Assembly (NCBI GenBank): GCA_017540645.1
Contig: JAFYAQ010000024.1
Coordinates: 1 to 42,728, forward strand
Direction: 5' to 3'
DNA: 42,728 nucleotides
Source of the DNA: Oscillospiraceae bacterium
Lineage (GTDB): Bacteria; Bacillota; Clostridia; Oscillospirales; Oscillospiraceae
Below the pieces are notes generated by a model. That model was not told the DNA's origin. It worked only from the letters and a program-made list of their open reading frames with translations, and made no database searches. Below are positions 16,456 through 25,295 of the stretch, piece by piece; the first letter of the stretch is position 1, and each line of letters opens with the position of its first letter. The position numbers and the translations under genes were made by a program.

Positions 16456-17067
16456 CTATATTTCCGCCTTCAGCTCCGCCGCGGACACCTCATAGGCGGT
16501 CATGGCCCGGGAACTGCCGTCGGGCAGGGCCTTTATGTATTCCCGGCTCTGCACCCGTCCCCGCAGTGCCAGGCGCTGCCCCACGCTCCAGGCTCCGGCC
16601 TCCCGGGCGTTTTTGCCCCAGGCGATGCAGGGCAAATAGTCGCTGCGCCCGTAAGGCCGATTCACCGCCACCATCATATCGCAGATCTCCCGGCCAAGAG
16701 GCGTGCTGCGGTAGATGGGCGCTTTGCACAGTGTGCCCCGGAGTTCGATCCGGTTTTCCCATTCCTCCGCCGCCGCACGGCACAGTGCCCGGGCATACAC
16801 CGTGATGGCCAGCTTGTGTCCGATGCCGGAACGATTGTTGAACGAACGAAGCTCTCCCTCCACTTCCAATTTGCCTGCGGCGTTGGGGCAAAGGTCGGGC
16901 AGCTGGCTCTCCCTGAGCACCACCGGAAGGATGTCCGCCGTGCCGGACAGACGCTGCACCGCCAGAGGGAACTGATAAAAGCGAATGCTCCGGCTCTGGT
17001 GGGAGAAGACGGGCTCTCCGGCGCAGACGCCCCGGAGAAAAACATGATTGACCAGCATTTCATCCAT
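16456..17067 (-). CDS. SSB-like protein with two OB-fold regions
   Basis: A 203-residue protein that appears to contain two OB-fold regions in tandem. The first runs from VNHVFLRGVCAGEPVFSH (about 5-95). The second starts NRIELRGTLCKAPIYRST (about 105), continues through CIAWGKNARE, and ends LALRGRVQSREYIK, the pattern of bacterial SSB. It lacks the acidic C-terminal tail with which canonical SSB recruits partners. Start at 17067 is chosen because GAGGTG lies upstream; the frame is open 21 codons earlier without support. A possible -10, TATACT, lies at 17090-17085 on the minus strand, but no good -35 is seen. Function is probably single-stranded nucleic-acid binding; its process is unknown. 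Convergent with ftsZ. Confidence 0.75.
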   Translation of the reverse strand: MDEMLVNHVFLRGVCAGEPVFSHQSRSIRFYQFPLAVQRLSGTADILPVVLRESQLPDLCPNAAGKLEVEGELRSFNNRSGIGHKLAITVYARALCRAAAEEWENRIELRGTLCKAPIYRSTPLGREICDMMVAVNRPYGRSDYLPCIAWGKNAREAGAWSVGQRLALRGRVQSREYIKALPDGSSRAMTAYEVSAAELKAEI

Positions 17068-17124
17068 TGGTAACACCTCGGTAGAGTATATTCTCCCGAC
17101 CGGGCGGCTATCACAGGAAATGCT

Positions 17125-17152
17125 TTGCAAGGACGCTTTTGTGTGCTATACT
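17125..17152 (+). promoter_or_regulatory. Sigma-A promoter of deoC
   Basis: TTGCAA (17125-17130), a 16-bp spacer, and TATACT (17147-17152), 33 bp before the start codon. Confidence 0.7.
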
Positions 17153-17185
17153 TGCCGTAAAGAAAAAACGAAAGAAGGCTGAACG

Positions 17186-17860
17186 ATGGAATTAAAGGAT
17201 ATCCTCTCTTATTGCGACCATACGCTTCTCAGGACCGACTGCACCGCCAGTGAGATCCGTGAGCTGTGCGACGACGCCATGCGCTACCACTGCGCCACCG
17301 TGTGCATCCCGCCCGCCCATGTGGCCGGTGCCCGGCGCTATGTGGGGGACAAGCTGAAGATCTGCACCGTCATCGGTTTTCCCAACGGCTACAGCACCCC
17401 GGAGGTCAAAGCCTTTGAGACCGCCGACGCAGTGAAAAACGGCGCCGATGAGATCGACATGGTCATTGACCTTTGCTATGTGAAGGACCAGTGCTGGGAT
17501 CTGCTGGAGAAGGAGATCCGCGCCGTGAAGGATGCCTGCCAGGGTAAGCTTTTGAAGGTCATCATCGAATGCTGCCTTCTCACAGAAGAGGAGAAGGTGA
17601 AGATGTGCCAGATCGTCACCGCCGCGGGCGCGGACTATATCAAGACCTCCACCGGCTTCTCTCGGGGCGGCGCCACCTTTGAGGATGTGGCGCTGCTGCG
17701 GAAAAACTGCCCGGAGAGCGTGAAGGTGAAGGCGGCGGGAGGCATCTCTACCCTGGAGGATGCGGAGCGCTTCCTTGCCTTGGGGGCCGAGCGCCTGGGT
17801 ACCAGCCGCATCGTGAAGATCGCCAAGAGCGCCCAGCAGGAGGAACCGAGATCCTGCTGA
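17186..17860 (+). CDS. deoC: Deoxyribose-phosphate aldolase
   Basis: A 224-residue TIM-barrel class I aldolase that splits 2-deoxyribose 5-phosphate into glyceraldehyde 3-phosphate and acetaldehyde, in deoxynucleoside breakdown. It starts with DHTLL. The Schiff-base lysine is Lys153 in YIKTSTGFS, and the proton-relay lysine is in VKAAGGI. The aspartate in [11 protein letters not shown] is also conserved. It stands alone, without other deo genes, with its own promoter and terminator. Confidence 0.97.
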   Translation: MELKDILSYCDHTLLRTDCTASEIRELCDDAMRYHCATVCIPPAHVAGARRYVGDKLKICTVIGFPNGYSTPEVKAFETADAVKNGADEIDMVIDLCYVKDQCWDLLEKEIRAVKDACQGKLLKVIIECCLLTEEEKVKMCQIVTAAGADYIKTSTGFSRGGATFEDVALLRKNCPESVKVKAAGGISTLEDAERFLALGAERLGTSRIVKIAKSAQQEEPRSC

Positions 17861-17873
17861 AAAACGCCGCAGA

Positions 17874-17920
17874 AGCCGAAGAGGAGCAGACCGTGGTCTG
17901 CTCCTCTTCGGCTGTTTTTC
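17874..17920 (+). terminator. Strong terminator between deoC and mscS
   Basis: A perfect 19-bp stem (17874-17892 with 17895-17913) around a minimal loop, then GTTTTTC. It separates deoC from the convergent mscS gene. Confidence 0.92.
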
Positions 17921-17926
17921 TGTATT

Positions 17927-18766
17927 TTATACCGTCTCGGCCATCTCCTGTTTCTCCTGCGCGGAGGACGGGGGGACCGGGACCGTTTTTTCCTCTCCGG
18001 GAAGGTCAATGGTCACGGTCTGGTAGGGAATGCTGATGCCGTTGGCCTTAAAGTTCTTCAGCAGTTCCTTTCGGATGTTGCCGCAGGCGGCAAAGTTGTC
18101 GCTGAGGGTCTTGGTCCAGACGGTGGTCTTGATCAGCACACCCTCGGCCAGATATCTGCTGACCAGGGGCTGGGAGTGATTGGTGACCCGGGGATCGGCT
18201 TCCACAGTGTCGATGACCACCTGGATGGCCAGGTCGATATCGTCGTTATAGCCCACCTCTACCTCCAGGAAGTTGCCCACCTGCTCGGTGAAGTTGGTGT
18301 TGATGATCACGGAATCGGCGAGAACACCGTTGGGAATGATGCAGGACTGGCCGTCAAAGGTGTCCACGATGGTATGGCGCAGGGTGATATCCTTCACCAG
18401 GCCCTCGGCCACGACGGAGCTTCCCTGGAGCACTTTGATCTTTTGCCCGATCTCGAAGGGTTTGGAGGCGGTGATATCCAGACCGGAGAGGGTGTTGTTC
18501 AAAATCTTCTGGGCGGCAAAGGTCAGCACCGCCAGCACCAGTCCGCCGCCGGTCAGCAGTCCCTGCATCACATCGCCCAGATCCAGCACCAGCCCGACCA
18601 GAGAGACCGTGGCAATGGTGATTACGCCGATCCGAAGGGCATTGCAGATGAAACGAAAGTACAGCTTTTCCTCTTTACTGCTGATTTTTTTCAGCACGCG
18701 CAGCAGGATAAAGGTCACGCTCAGAATGACGACCACCTGCAGCGCCAGTTTGATCCAAGGGTTCAT
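17927..18766 (-). CDS. mscS: Small-conductance mechanosensitive channel (MscS family)
   Basis: A 279-residue channel that opens under membrane tension and lets solutes out during hypo-osmotic shock. Three membrane spans lie at about 7-27, 45-67 and 70-92. The pore-lining third span is glycine/alanine rich, GLLTGGGLVLAVLTFAAQ, and leads into the beta domain with FEIGQKIKV and IIPNGVLADSVIIN, an MscS signature (PN). The C-terminal 25 residues are a Pro/Glu-rich tail. It lies 27 bp after vanY on the same strand and may be the last gene of a sigK-vanY-mscS transcript. Confidence 0.93.
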   Translation of the reverse strand: MNPWIKLALQVVVILSVTFILLRVLKKISSKEEKLYFRFICNALRIGVITIATVSLVGLVLDLGDVMQGLLTGGGLVLAVLTFAAQKILNNTLSGLDITASKPFEIGQKIKVLQGSSVVAEGLVKDITLRHTIVDTFDGQSCIIPNGVLADSVIINTNFTEQVGNFLEVEVGYNDDIDLAIQVVIDTVEADPRVTNHSQPLVSRYLAEGVLIKTTVWTKTLSDNFAACGNIRKELLKNFKANGISIPYQTVTIDLPGEEKTVPVPPSSAQEKQEMAETV

Positions 18767-18793
18767 GGGAAGTAAGATCCTTTCCGTCCGGGC

Positions 18794-19717
18794 TCACTCT
18801 ACCCCGTAGAGCGCCAGGAACTCCTCCAGACACAGACCGTTTGCCATGATGTAAGCGGCGGCCTCTTCCCCCACATAGCGGAAGTGGAAGGGCTCATACA
18901 TCACGCCGGTGATATCCTCTTTTCCCGCGGGGAAGCGGACGATAAAGCCATAGTCCTGGCAGTGCTGGCAGAGCCACTGGTAGGTGGCGGTCTGCTCGAT
19001 CTGCGCGTTTTTGATGGGGCGGTATACGTCCGTGATATCGCAGCACAGGGCCAGCTGATGTTCACTGCAGCCGGCGGGCATGGTGATATAATGGCCGTTG
19101 GAGTCCTTGCCGTCGGAGACGCCGTTGTTCTGACAGACCCGGATAAAGTTGTTTGCCTGTTCGTTGTAGCTTCGATAACCGGAGGAGAGGAACACCGGCA
19201 GACCCGCCGAGCGGCAGCCCAGCCCCATGTCGATGAGCGCCTGGGCCACACGGGCGTCTACCGGACAGCGGTAGGCGTTGTACTGGAGCTGGATATCCGT
19301 CTCATCCAGCGTCTGGTTCAGATAGGCCAGCGACTCCGGCGCATACTGCCCGATGGAATGATCTCCGTTTACCAGCGTGAACTCCCAGCTGCTCACGTCG
19401 ATGTCCGGCGGCGCGGGCAGACCCAGCGCCAGGGCCTTTGCCTCCGGGGAATCCGGGTCCAGGGTGGGCTCGGGCGTAGGCTCGGGGGTGGGTTCCGGTG
19501 TGGGCTCGGGCGTAGGCGCGGGAGTCTCCGTGGGGGCGGCGGTGGGCGCGGGGGTCTCTGCCGTCTGCGCAGACACGGGGACGCTCCCGGCCATGGCGGC
19601 CTCCAGCGCGCGCTTGTCGGAGCGCTGGGTGGCGATATAGCGCATCCCGAACAGCAGCACACAGCTCGCCAGCATGATCATTACCAATATCAATCCCAGG
19701 GTTTTTACTGCTCTCAT
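18794..19717 (-). CDS. VanY-type D-alanyl-D-alanine carboxypeptidase, membrane-anchored
   Basis: A 307-residue M15B zinc peptidase that trims the terminal D-Ala from peptidoglycan stem peptides outside the membrane. An N-terminal span (about 5-25) acts as an uncleaved anchor or signal, followed by a Thr/Pro/Glu repeat linker (56-86). The catalytic domain has SSGYRSYNEQ, GCSEHQLALCCD (zinc ligands His220 and Asp227), and EPFHFRYVG with the third ligand His278. The usual EPWH is EPFH here. It starts 4 nt after sigK, whose 3' end carries its ribosome site, so translation is probably coupled. The context suggests a role in the spore envelope; this is inference. Resistance genes of the van type are absent. 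Confidence 0.9.
   Translation of the reverse strand: MRAVKTLGLILVMIMLASCVLLFGMRYIATQRSDKRALEAAMAGSVPVSAQTAETPAPTAAPTETPAPTPEPTPEPTPEPTPEPTLDPDSPEAKALALGLPAPPDIDVSSWEFTLVNGDHSIGQYAPESLAYLNQTLDETDIQLQYNAYRCPVDARVAQALIDMGLGCRSAGLPVFLSSGYRSYNEQANNFIRVCQNNGVSDGKDSNGHYITMPAGCSEHQLALCCDITDVYRPIKNAQIEQTATYQWLCQHCQDYGFIVRFPAGKEDITGVMYEPFHFRYVGEEAAAYIMANGLCLEEFLALYGVE
19460..19552 (-). repeat. Thr-Pro-Glu repeat tract coding for the VanY linker
   Basis: In-frame 12-bp units encode repeated PEPT motifs inside residues 56-86 of the VanY-type protein. This is a common stalk between anchor and wall-facing enzyme, and a place where copy number can vary between strains. Confidence 0.8.
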
Positions 19718-19721
19718 GAGG

Positions 19722-20408
19722 TCAGTCCTCTTCCAACGTGTGTTTTAATTTTTCCAGCGCTTTTTTCTCGATCCGGGAGACATAGGACCGGGAGATGCCG
19801 CAGCGCTGGGCGGTCTCCCGCTGGGTCAGGGGCGGCTGTCCCGAGAGCCCGTAGCGCAGGCGGATGATCTCCGCTTCCCGGGCATCCAGACTCGTCTCCA
19901 CATAGCTTTGCAGCCGGGAGCACAGCTCCGCCGAGGCGATTTCCTCCGCCAGGTCCCGTTCATCTGCCAGGGTATCCAGCACGGACAGGTCGTTTCCCTC
20001 CGCGTCCGATTCCAGAGAGTCGGAGAGGGACACGTCCAGCGCCGTTTTCCGGGAGGAGCGGAGGAACATCAGCACCTCGTTCTCCACACAGCGGGAGGCG
20101 TAGGTCGCCAGACGCACGCCCTTGTCCGGCCGGTAGGTGGAGATCCCCTTGATCAGGCCGATGGTCCCGATGGAGATCAGGTCGTCGGCGTCTCCCACAG
20201 CGGTGTAATACTTTTTGATGATGTGTGCCACCAGGCGGAGGTTGTGCTCGATCAGCACATTTCTTGCCTCCATATCCCCGTGACACCATCGTTCCACATA
20301 GCTCCGTTCCTCTTCTGCGGACAGGGGGCGGGGAAAGGACCCGCTGTTTCCCAGCCGCAGGGTCAGGAACGCGCCGTTCATCAGCAGGAGGAACGCGCTT
20401 GCCAGCAT
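19722..20408 (-). CDS. sigK: RNA polymerase sporulation sigma factor SigK
   Basis: A 228-residue sigma-70 family protein, best matched by pro-sigma-K of the late mother cell. An N-terminal pro-sequence of about 20-25 residues (with LASAFLLLM) precedes GSFPRPLSAEEE. Region 2 contains NLRLVAHIIKKY and DLISIGTIGLIKGI, and region 4 ends with the helix-turn-helix GISRSYVSRIEKKALEKL. The gene is continuous, not split by a skin element, so no excision is needed. Start at 20408 has GGGAGG eight bases upstream. It implies a spore-former. vanY follows directly. Confidence 0.93.
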   Translation of the reverse strand: MLASAFLLLMNGAFLTLRLGNSGSFPRPLSAEEERSYVERWCHGDMEARNVLIEHNLRLVAHIIKKYYTAVGDADDLISIGTIGLIKGISTYRPDKGVRLATYASRCVENEVLMFLRSSRKTALDVSLSDSLESDAEGNDLSVLDTLADERDLAEEIASAELCSRLQSYVETSLDAREAEIIRLRYGLSGQPPLTQRETAQRCGISRSYVSRIEKKALEKLKHTLEED

Positions 20409-20437
20409 ACAACAAACCTCCCATACAGGATGGTTTT

Positions 20438-20469
20438 ATTGTATTCGACAGCGGCGTGTCCCTATCACC
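20438..20469 (-). promoter_or_regulatory. Possible sigma-E-type promoter of sigK
   Basis: On the minus strand, AATACAAT (20445-20438) resembles the sigma-E -10 (CATACAAT), with GATAGG (20466-20461) about 15 bp upstream as a weak -35. SigE control of sigK is known in other spore-formers; the match here is partial. Confidence 0.35.
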
Positions 20470-20499
20470 ATGGCTTCCCGCCCGGGGGGATCGCCGGTT

Positions 20500-21435
20500 T
20501 TATCTGCCGGCTTTTCCGTTCAGCCAGCCGAGGATGTCCTGATAGACCTCTTCCTTGTTGGTCTCGTTGAGCATCTCGTGACGTCCGCCGTGGTAGAGCT
20601 TCATGGTCACGTCTGTCAGCCCGGCTTTCAAAAAGCCCTTGTAGGCGCGGATCACGCCCTTGCCCTGCTCGCCCACCGGATCGCAGTCCCCGGAGATGAA
20701 CAACACCGGCAGATCCTTGCGCATCCGGTCCATATTCTTCTGTTTGGAGATGAAGCCGATGCCGCCCATCATGTCCCGCAGCAGGCCGGCGGTGGGGACG
20801 AAACCGCACAGGGGGTCGGCGATGTACCGATCCACCACCGCGCTGTCCCGGCTCAGCCAGTCACAGGGAGTGCGAACGTTCTCCAGCTGCTTGGTATAGC
20901 TTCCGAAGGCCATGTTGTTCAAAAGCTCGCTATGATAGGTCGCGCCGTGCCGCCGGATCTCCATATCGCTCATCACCCGGCCGCCGGTGATCAGCAGGGG
21001 AGACTGCTGGCCGGTGCCGCTGATGATCGCACCGTCCAGCCCGGCCCCAAAGCGGATCAGATAGGTCCTGGCCAGGAAGGAGCCCATGCTGTGGCCGAAG
21101 AGGAAATAGGGCTTGCCGGGAAAGCGGGCCGCGGTCTTCTCGTGCAGGGTGTGGATATCCTGCACCGCCTTGCTCCAGCCGTCCTCCGCACTGAAAAACC
21201 CCTGGGTGGAAGCATCGCCTATGCTTTTTCCGTGGCCCAGCTGATCGTGGGCCACCACGATATAGCCGTTATCCGCCAGGAAGGAGGCAAAGGCGTCATA
21301 GCGGGCGATATGCTCCGCGATCCCATGGACCAGCTGTACGATCCCCACCGCTTCCCCTTCGGGGCGGTATTCCCGGGCGTAAAGCTGCGTCCTCCCGTCC
21401 GAGGATAAAAAAGTGGTTTCCGACATTGTTGCCAT
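20500..21435 (-). CDS. Alpha/beta hydrolase (monoacylglycerol lipase/lysophospholipase-like)
   Basis: A 311-residue serine hydrolase without signal peptide or membrane span. The oxyanion HG motif is in LVHGIAEH, the nucleophile elbow is FGHSMGS (Ser116), the acid is in ISGDCDPVG, and the histidine is in YHGGRHEMLNE. HDQLGHGKS is typical of the Hydrolase_4 (serine aminopeptidase S33/monoglyceride lipase) group. Likely substrates are monoacylglycerols or lysophospholipids; not proven. Start at 21435 is chosen because AGGAG lies 8 bases upstream; a TTG two codons earlier is less likely. It is divergent from glycerol kinase, which suggests, weakly, a shared link to glycerolipid turnover. Confidence 0.87.
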   Translation of the reverse strand: MATMSETTFLSSDGRTQLYAREYRPEGEAVGIVQLVHGIAEHIARYDAFASFLADNGYIVVAHDQLGHGKSIGDASTQGFFSAEDGWSKAVQDIHTLHEKTAARFPGKPYFLFGHSMGSFLARTYLIRFGAGLDGAIISGTGQQSPLLITGGRVMSDMEIRRHGATYHSELLNNMAFGSYTKQLENVRTPCDWLSRDSAVVDRYIADPLCGFVPTAGLLRDMMGGIGFISKQKNMDRMRKDLPVLFISGDCDPVGEQGKGVIRAYKGFLKAGLTDVTMKLYHGGRHEMLNETNKEEVYQDILGWLNGKAGR

Positions 21436-21454
21436 AGCCAAAGCTCCTTTCCTG

Positions 21455-21463
21455 TGCTATAAT
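21455..21463 (+). promoter_or_regulatory. Extended -10 promoter element of glpK
   Basis: TATAAT (21458-21463) is preceded by TG two bases before (TGCTATAAT), an extended -10. No good -35 is seen at 17 bp. It lies 64 bp before the glpK start, in the 92-bp divergent gap. Confidence 0.5.
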
Positions 21464-21527
21464 GGAGAAAAAAGTGGACTGCTTACCATTATAAACGAAA
21501 AACGGTGAAAATCAAGGAGGTCATCGC

Positions 21528-23030
<1,503 letters not shown>

Positions 23031-23041
23031 ATTTCTGTAAC

Positions 23042-23070
23042 TTGTTTTTCCCCTTACTTTGGAATATAAT
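23042..23070 (+). promoter_or_regulatory. Sigma-A promoter of murC
   Basis: TTGTTT (23042-23047), a 17-bp spacer, and TATAAT (23065-23070), about 50 bp before the murC start. Confidence 0.72.
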
Positions 23071-23119
23071 GCTTCTTTGAAAATGCGACTATTGTTTCCG
23101 TCCGTAAGGAGAGAGGTAA

Positions 23120-24490
23120 ATGGCATCCTTTTCTGATTATTATTGGGGCGGCCGAAAAGGGCACCTTGTGGGCATCGGCGGCGTATCCATGTCGCCGCTG
23201 GCGGAGGTGCTGGCGGAGGCCGGTCTGATCGTCAGCGGCTCTGATATGAACGTGGGAGAAAACGTAAAGCACCTGCAGTCCCTGGGTATAAAGATAGGGA
23301 TCGGGCACAAGGCGGAGAACATTCCCCCGGACGCGGAGTTCGTGATCCGCACCGCCGCTGTCCACGATGACAATCCGGAGATCGTTGAGGCCAATCGCCG
23401 GGGCATCCCCGTATTTGAGCGCGCCCAGGCCTGGGGCGCCATCATGCGGGACTACCGGAATTCCGTTTGCATCTCCGGCACCCACGGCAAAACAACCACC
23501 ACCTCCATGTGCACCCACATCCTGATGGCGGCGGAACGGGAGCCCACGGTGATGATCGGCGGGACCCTGCCCATGCTCCACTCCGGTTTCCGGGTGGGGA
23601 AGGGGGACACCATCGTGATGGAGTCCTGCGAATACTACAACTCCTTCCTGTATTTTTGCCCCACCGTGGCCGTGGTGCTGAACATCGAAGAGGACCATAT
23701 GGACTTCTTCAAGGACCTGGAAGATATCAAAAGCTCTTTCCGAAAATTTGCCTCCCTGGTGCCGGAGGACGGCTTCATCATCGCCAACCGGGAGGATGAG
23801 AACACCATGGACGCTCTGCGTCCGCTGAACCGGGATATCTTCACCTTCGGCCTGCAGCCCGGTGCGGATGTCTACGCCGCCAATATCAGGCAGCGGGGCG
23901 CAGGGACCGAGTTTGACGTGATCTACGCCGATGAGATCTACACCCATGTGACGCTGCACGTCCCGGGCATCCACAATGTCAAAAACGCCCTGGCCGCCTC
24001 CGCGGCGGCGATCTGTCTGGGCTGCAGCCCATCCGCCATTCGCTACGGTCTGGCCGGCTTTTACGGCACCAACCGCCGCTTTGAGTTCAAAGGGAAGTTT
24101 AAGGGCGCGGATATCTATGACGACTATGCCCACCACCCCGGAGAGCTGAAGGCGCTTCTGGACGCGGTGGAGCCGCTGGGCTACCGGCGTGTGATCCTGG
24201 TATTCCAGCCCCACACCTACAGCCGCACGGCCGCGCTCTTTGATAAATTCGTGGAGCAGCTGCGCCGGCCGGATGTGTGCTATCTCTCGGAGATCTACGC
24301 GGCCCGGGAACAGAACACCATCGGCATTTCTTCCGCGGACCTGGCAAAACAGCTGCCCAACGGCATTTTCTTTGCCGACAACACAGAGCTGGAAAAAACC
24401 CTGCGGGCCATGGCCTCACCCGGCGATATCATCCTGACGGTGGGCGCCGGCGACGTTTACAAGATCGGCGAACACCTGCTGCAGAGCTGA
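23120..24490 (+). CDS. murC: UDP-N-acetylmuramate-L-alanine ligase
   Basis: A 456-residue Mur ligase that adds L-alanine to UDP-MurNAc, the first peptide step. The N-terminal nucleotide motif reads LVGIGGVSMSPLAEVL, the P-loop is GTHGKTTTT, and DDYAHHPGEL and VFQPHTYSR are MurC signatures. The middle loop ESCEYYNSFLYF replaces the DESD form of proteobacterial MurC, as in other Clostridia by memory. It is outside the dcw cluster, with its own promoter, followed 10 bp later by a DUF975 gene. AAGGAGAGAGG precedes the ATG. Confidence 0.96.
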   Translation: MASFSDYYWGGRKGHLVGIGGVSMSPLAEVLAEAGLIVSGSDMNVGENVKHLQSLGIKIGIGHKAENIPPDAEFVIRTAAVHDDNPEIVEANRRGIPVFERAQAWGAIMRDYRNSVCISGTHGKTTTTSMCTHILMAAEREPTVMIGGTLPMLHSGFRVGKGDTIVMESCEYYNSFLYFCPTVAVVLNIEEDHMDFFKDLEDIKSSFRKFASLVPEDGFIIANREDENTMDALRPLNRDIFTFGLQPGADVYAANIRQRGAGTEFDVIYADEIYTHVTLHVPGIHNVKNALAASAAAICLGCSPSAIRYGLAGFYGTNRRFEFKGKFKGADIYDDYAHHPGELKALLDAVEPLGYRRVILVFQPHTYSRTAALFDKFVEQLRRPDVCYLSEIYAAREQNTIGISSADLAKQLPNGIFFADNTELEKTLRAMASPGDIILTVGAGDVYKIGEHLLQS

Positions 24491-24500
24491 GAGAGGAAGC

Positions 24501-25256
24501 ATGCCTATGAAAATCCAGGAATGGAAGTGGAAAGCGAAGGAACTGATCCGCACCTCCCGCCCGCCCATCATGCTGGTGGCCCTTGTGCTGACCACGGTGG
24601 GCTGGCTGTTTGCGCTGCTGGAACAGAGAATAGGAGCCACCCCCTTTTACATCGACCTGAGCGCGGTAGAGGCCATGGATGTGGAACACATGTTCGGGGT
24701 GGACTACAGTCATATGACCCCCTTTTCCCAGGTTTTGACCCTGGCGTTTCAGATCATGACCAATATCATGGGCTTTGGCTTTGTCCGCCATTGTCTGAAC
24801 GTCCACCGGGGCGCCCCCGCCGGCCTCTCCGATCTTTTCAGCGGCTTTGAGTACCCCGGAAAGGTCATTGGGATGTGGCTGCTGAAGGGCGTGATGCTGG
24901 TGATATTCACCGCGCTGCTGATCGTACCGGGAGTGATCGCCGGTTACGCCTGGTCCATGTCCCGGCGGGTTTTGTGCGACCATCCCGACTGGTCTCCGGC
25001 CCGCTGTATGCTGGAGAGCCGGATGCTGATGCGCGGCCATAAGTGGGAGCTTTTCAAGCTGCATCTGAGCTTTTTGGGTTGGTTCTTCCTCATTGGACTG
25101 ATCCCCGCATTTGCGGTTTTCGTCAATCCCTATCTTGGCCTGACCGAGAGCGGCTTTTACCGGGATTTGCTGGGTGACAGCGCCCCCTGGACACCGGAGG
25201 AACCCACGGATGACGACCAGCCTCCCAAGGACGACCAGCCGCCCAAGGAGGAATAA
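24501..25256 (+). CDS. DUF975 family integral membrane protein
   Basis: A 251-residue polytopic protein of unknown function. Hydrophobic spans lie at about 22-40, 75-95, 120-150 and 190-215. The stretch DHPDWSPARCMLESRMLM, followed by GHKWELFKLHLSFLGW, is the recognisable DUF975 signature. A hydrophilic acidic tail with two QPPK units ends the protein and is probably cytoplasmic. The start may be 24501 or 24507; the ribosome site GAGAGGAAG is closer to optimal spacing for the second. It follows murC by 10 bp and is likely co-transcribed; whether it has an envelope role is unknown. Confidence 0.85.
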   Translation: MPMKIQEWKWKAKELIRTSRPPIMLVALVLTTVGWLFALLEQRIGATPFYIDLSAVEAMDVEHMFGVDYSHMTPFSQVLTLAFQIMTNIMGFGFVRHCLNVHRGAPAGLSDLFSGFEYPGKVIGMWLLKGVMLVIFTALLIVPGVIAGYAWSMSRRVLCDHPDWSPARCMLESRMLMRGHKWELFKLHLSFLGWFFLIGLIPAFAVFVNPYLGLTESGFYRDLLGDSAPWTPEEPTDDDQPPKDDQPPKEE

Positions 25257-25263
25257 AGAAAAA

Positions 25264-25295
25264 AGCGGGAGCGCCCATCGGCGCTCCCGCTTTTT
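25264..25295 (+). terminator. Terminator after the murC-DUF975 unit
   Basis: A perfect 12-bp GC-rich stem (25264-25275 with 25280-25291), a 4-nt loop, then TTTTT. Preceded by an A run, it may also serve the convergent glycosyltransferase gene. Confidence 0.93.

Noticed and set aside
19460..19552. Short tandem repeats as a CRISPR or minisatellite.
   Set aside because: They are in-frame Pro-Thr-Glu codons of a linker; no spacers. No CRISPR array, tRNA or rRNA gene was seen anywhere in the window.
18794..19717. Vancomycin-resistance cluster because of the VanY-type protein.
   Set aside because: No vanH, vanA-type ligase, vanX or VanRS genes are present, and ddl has a D-Ala-D-Ala-type omega-loop.
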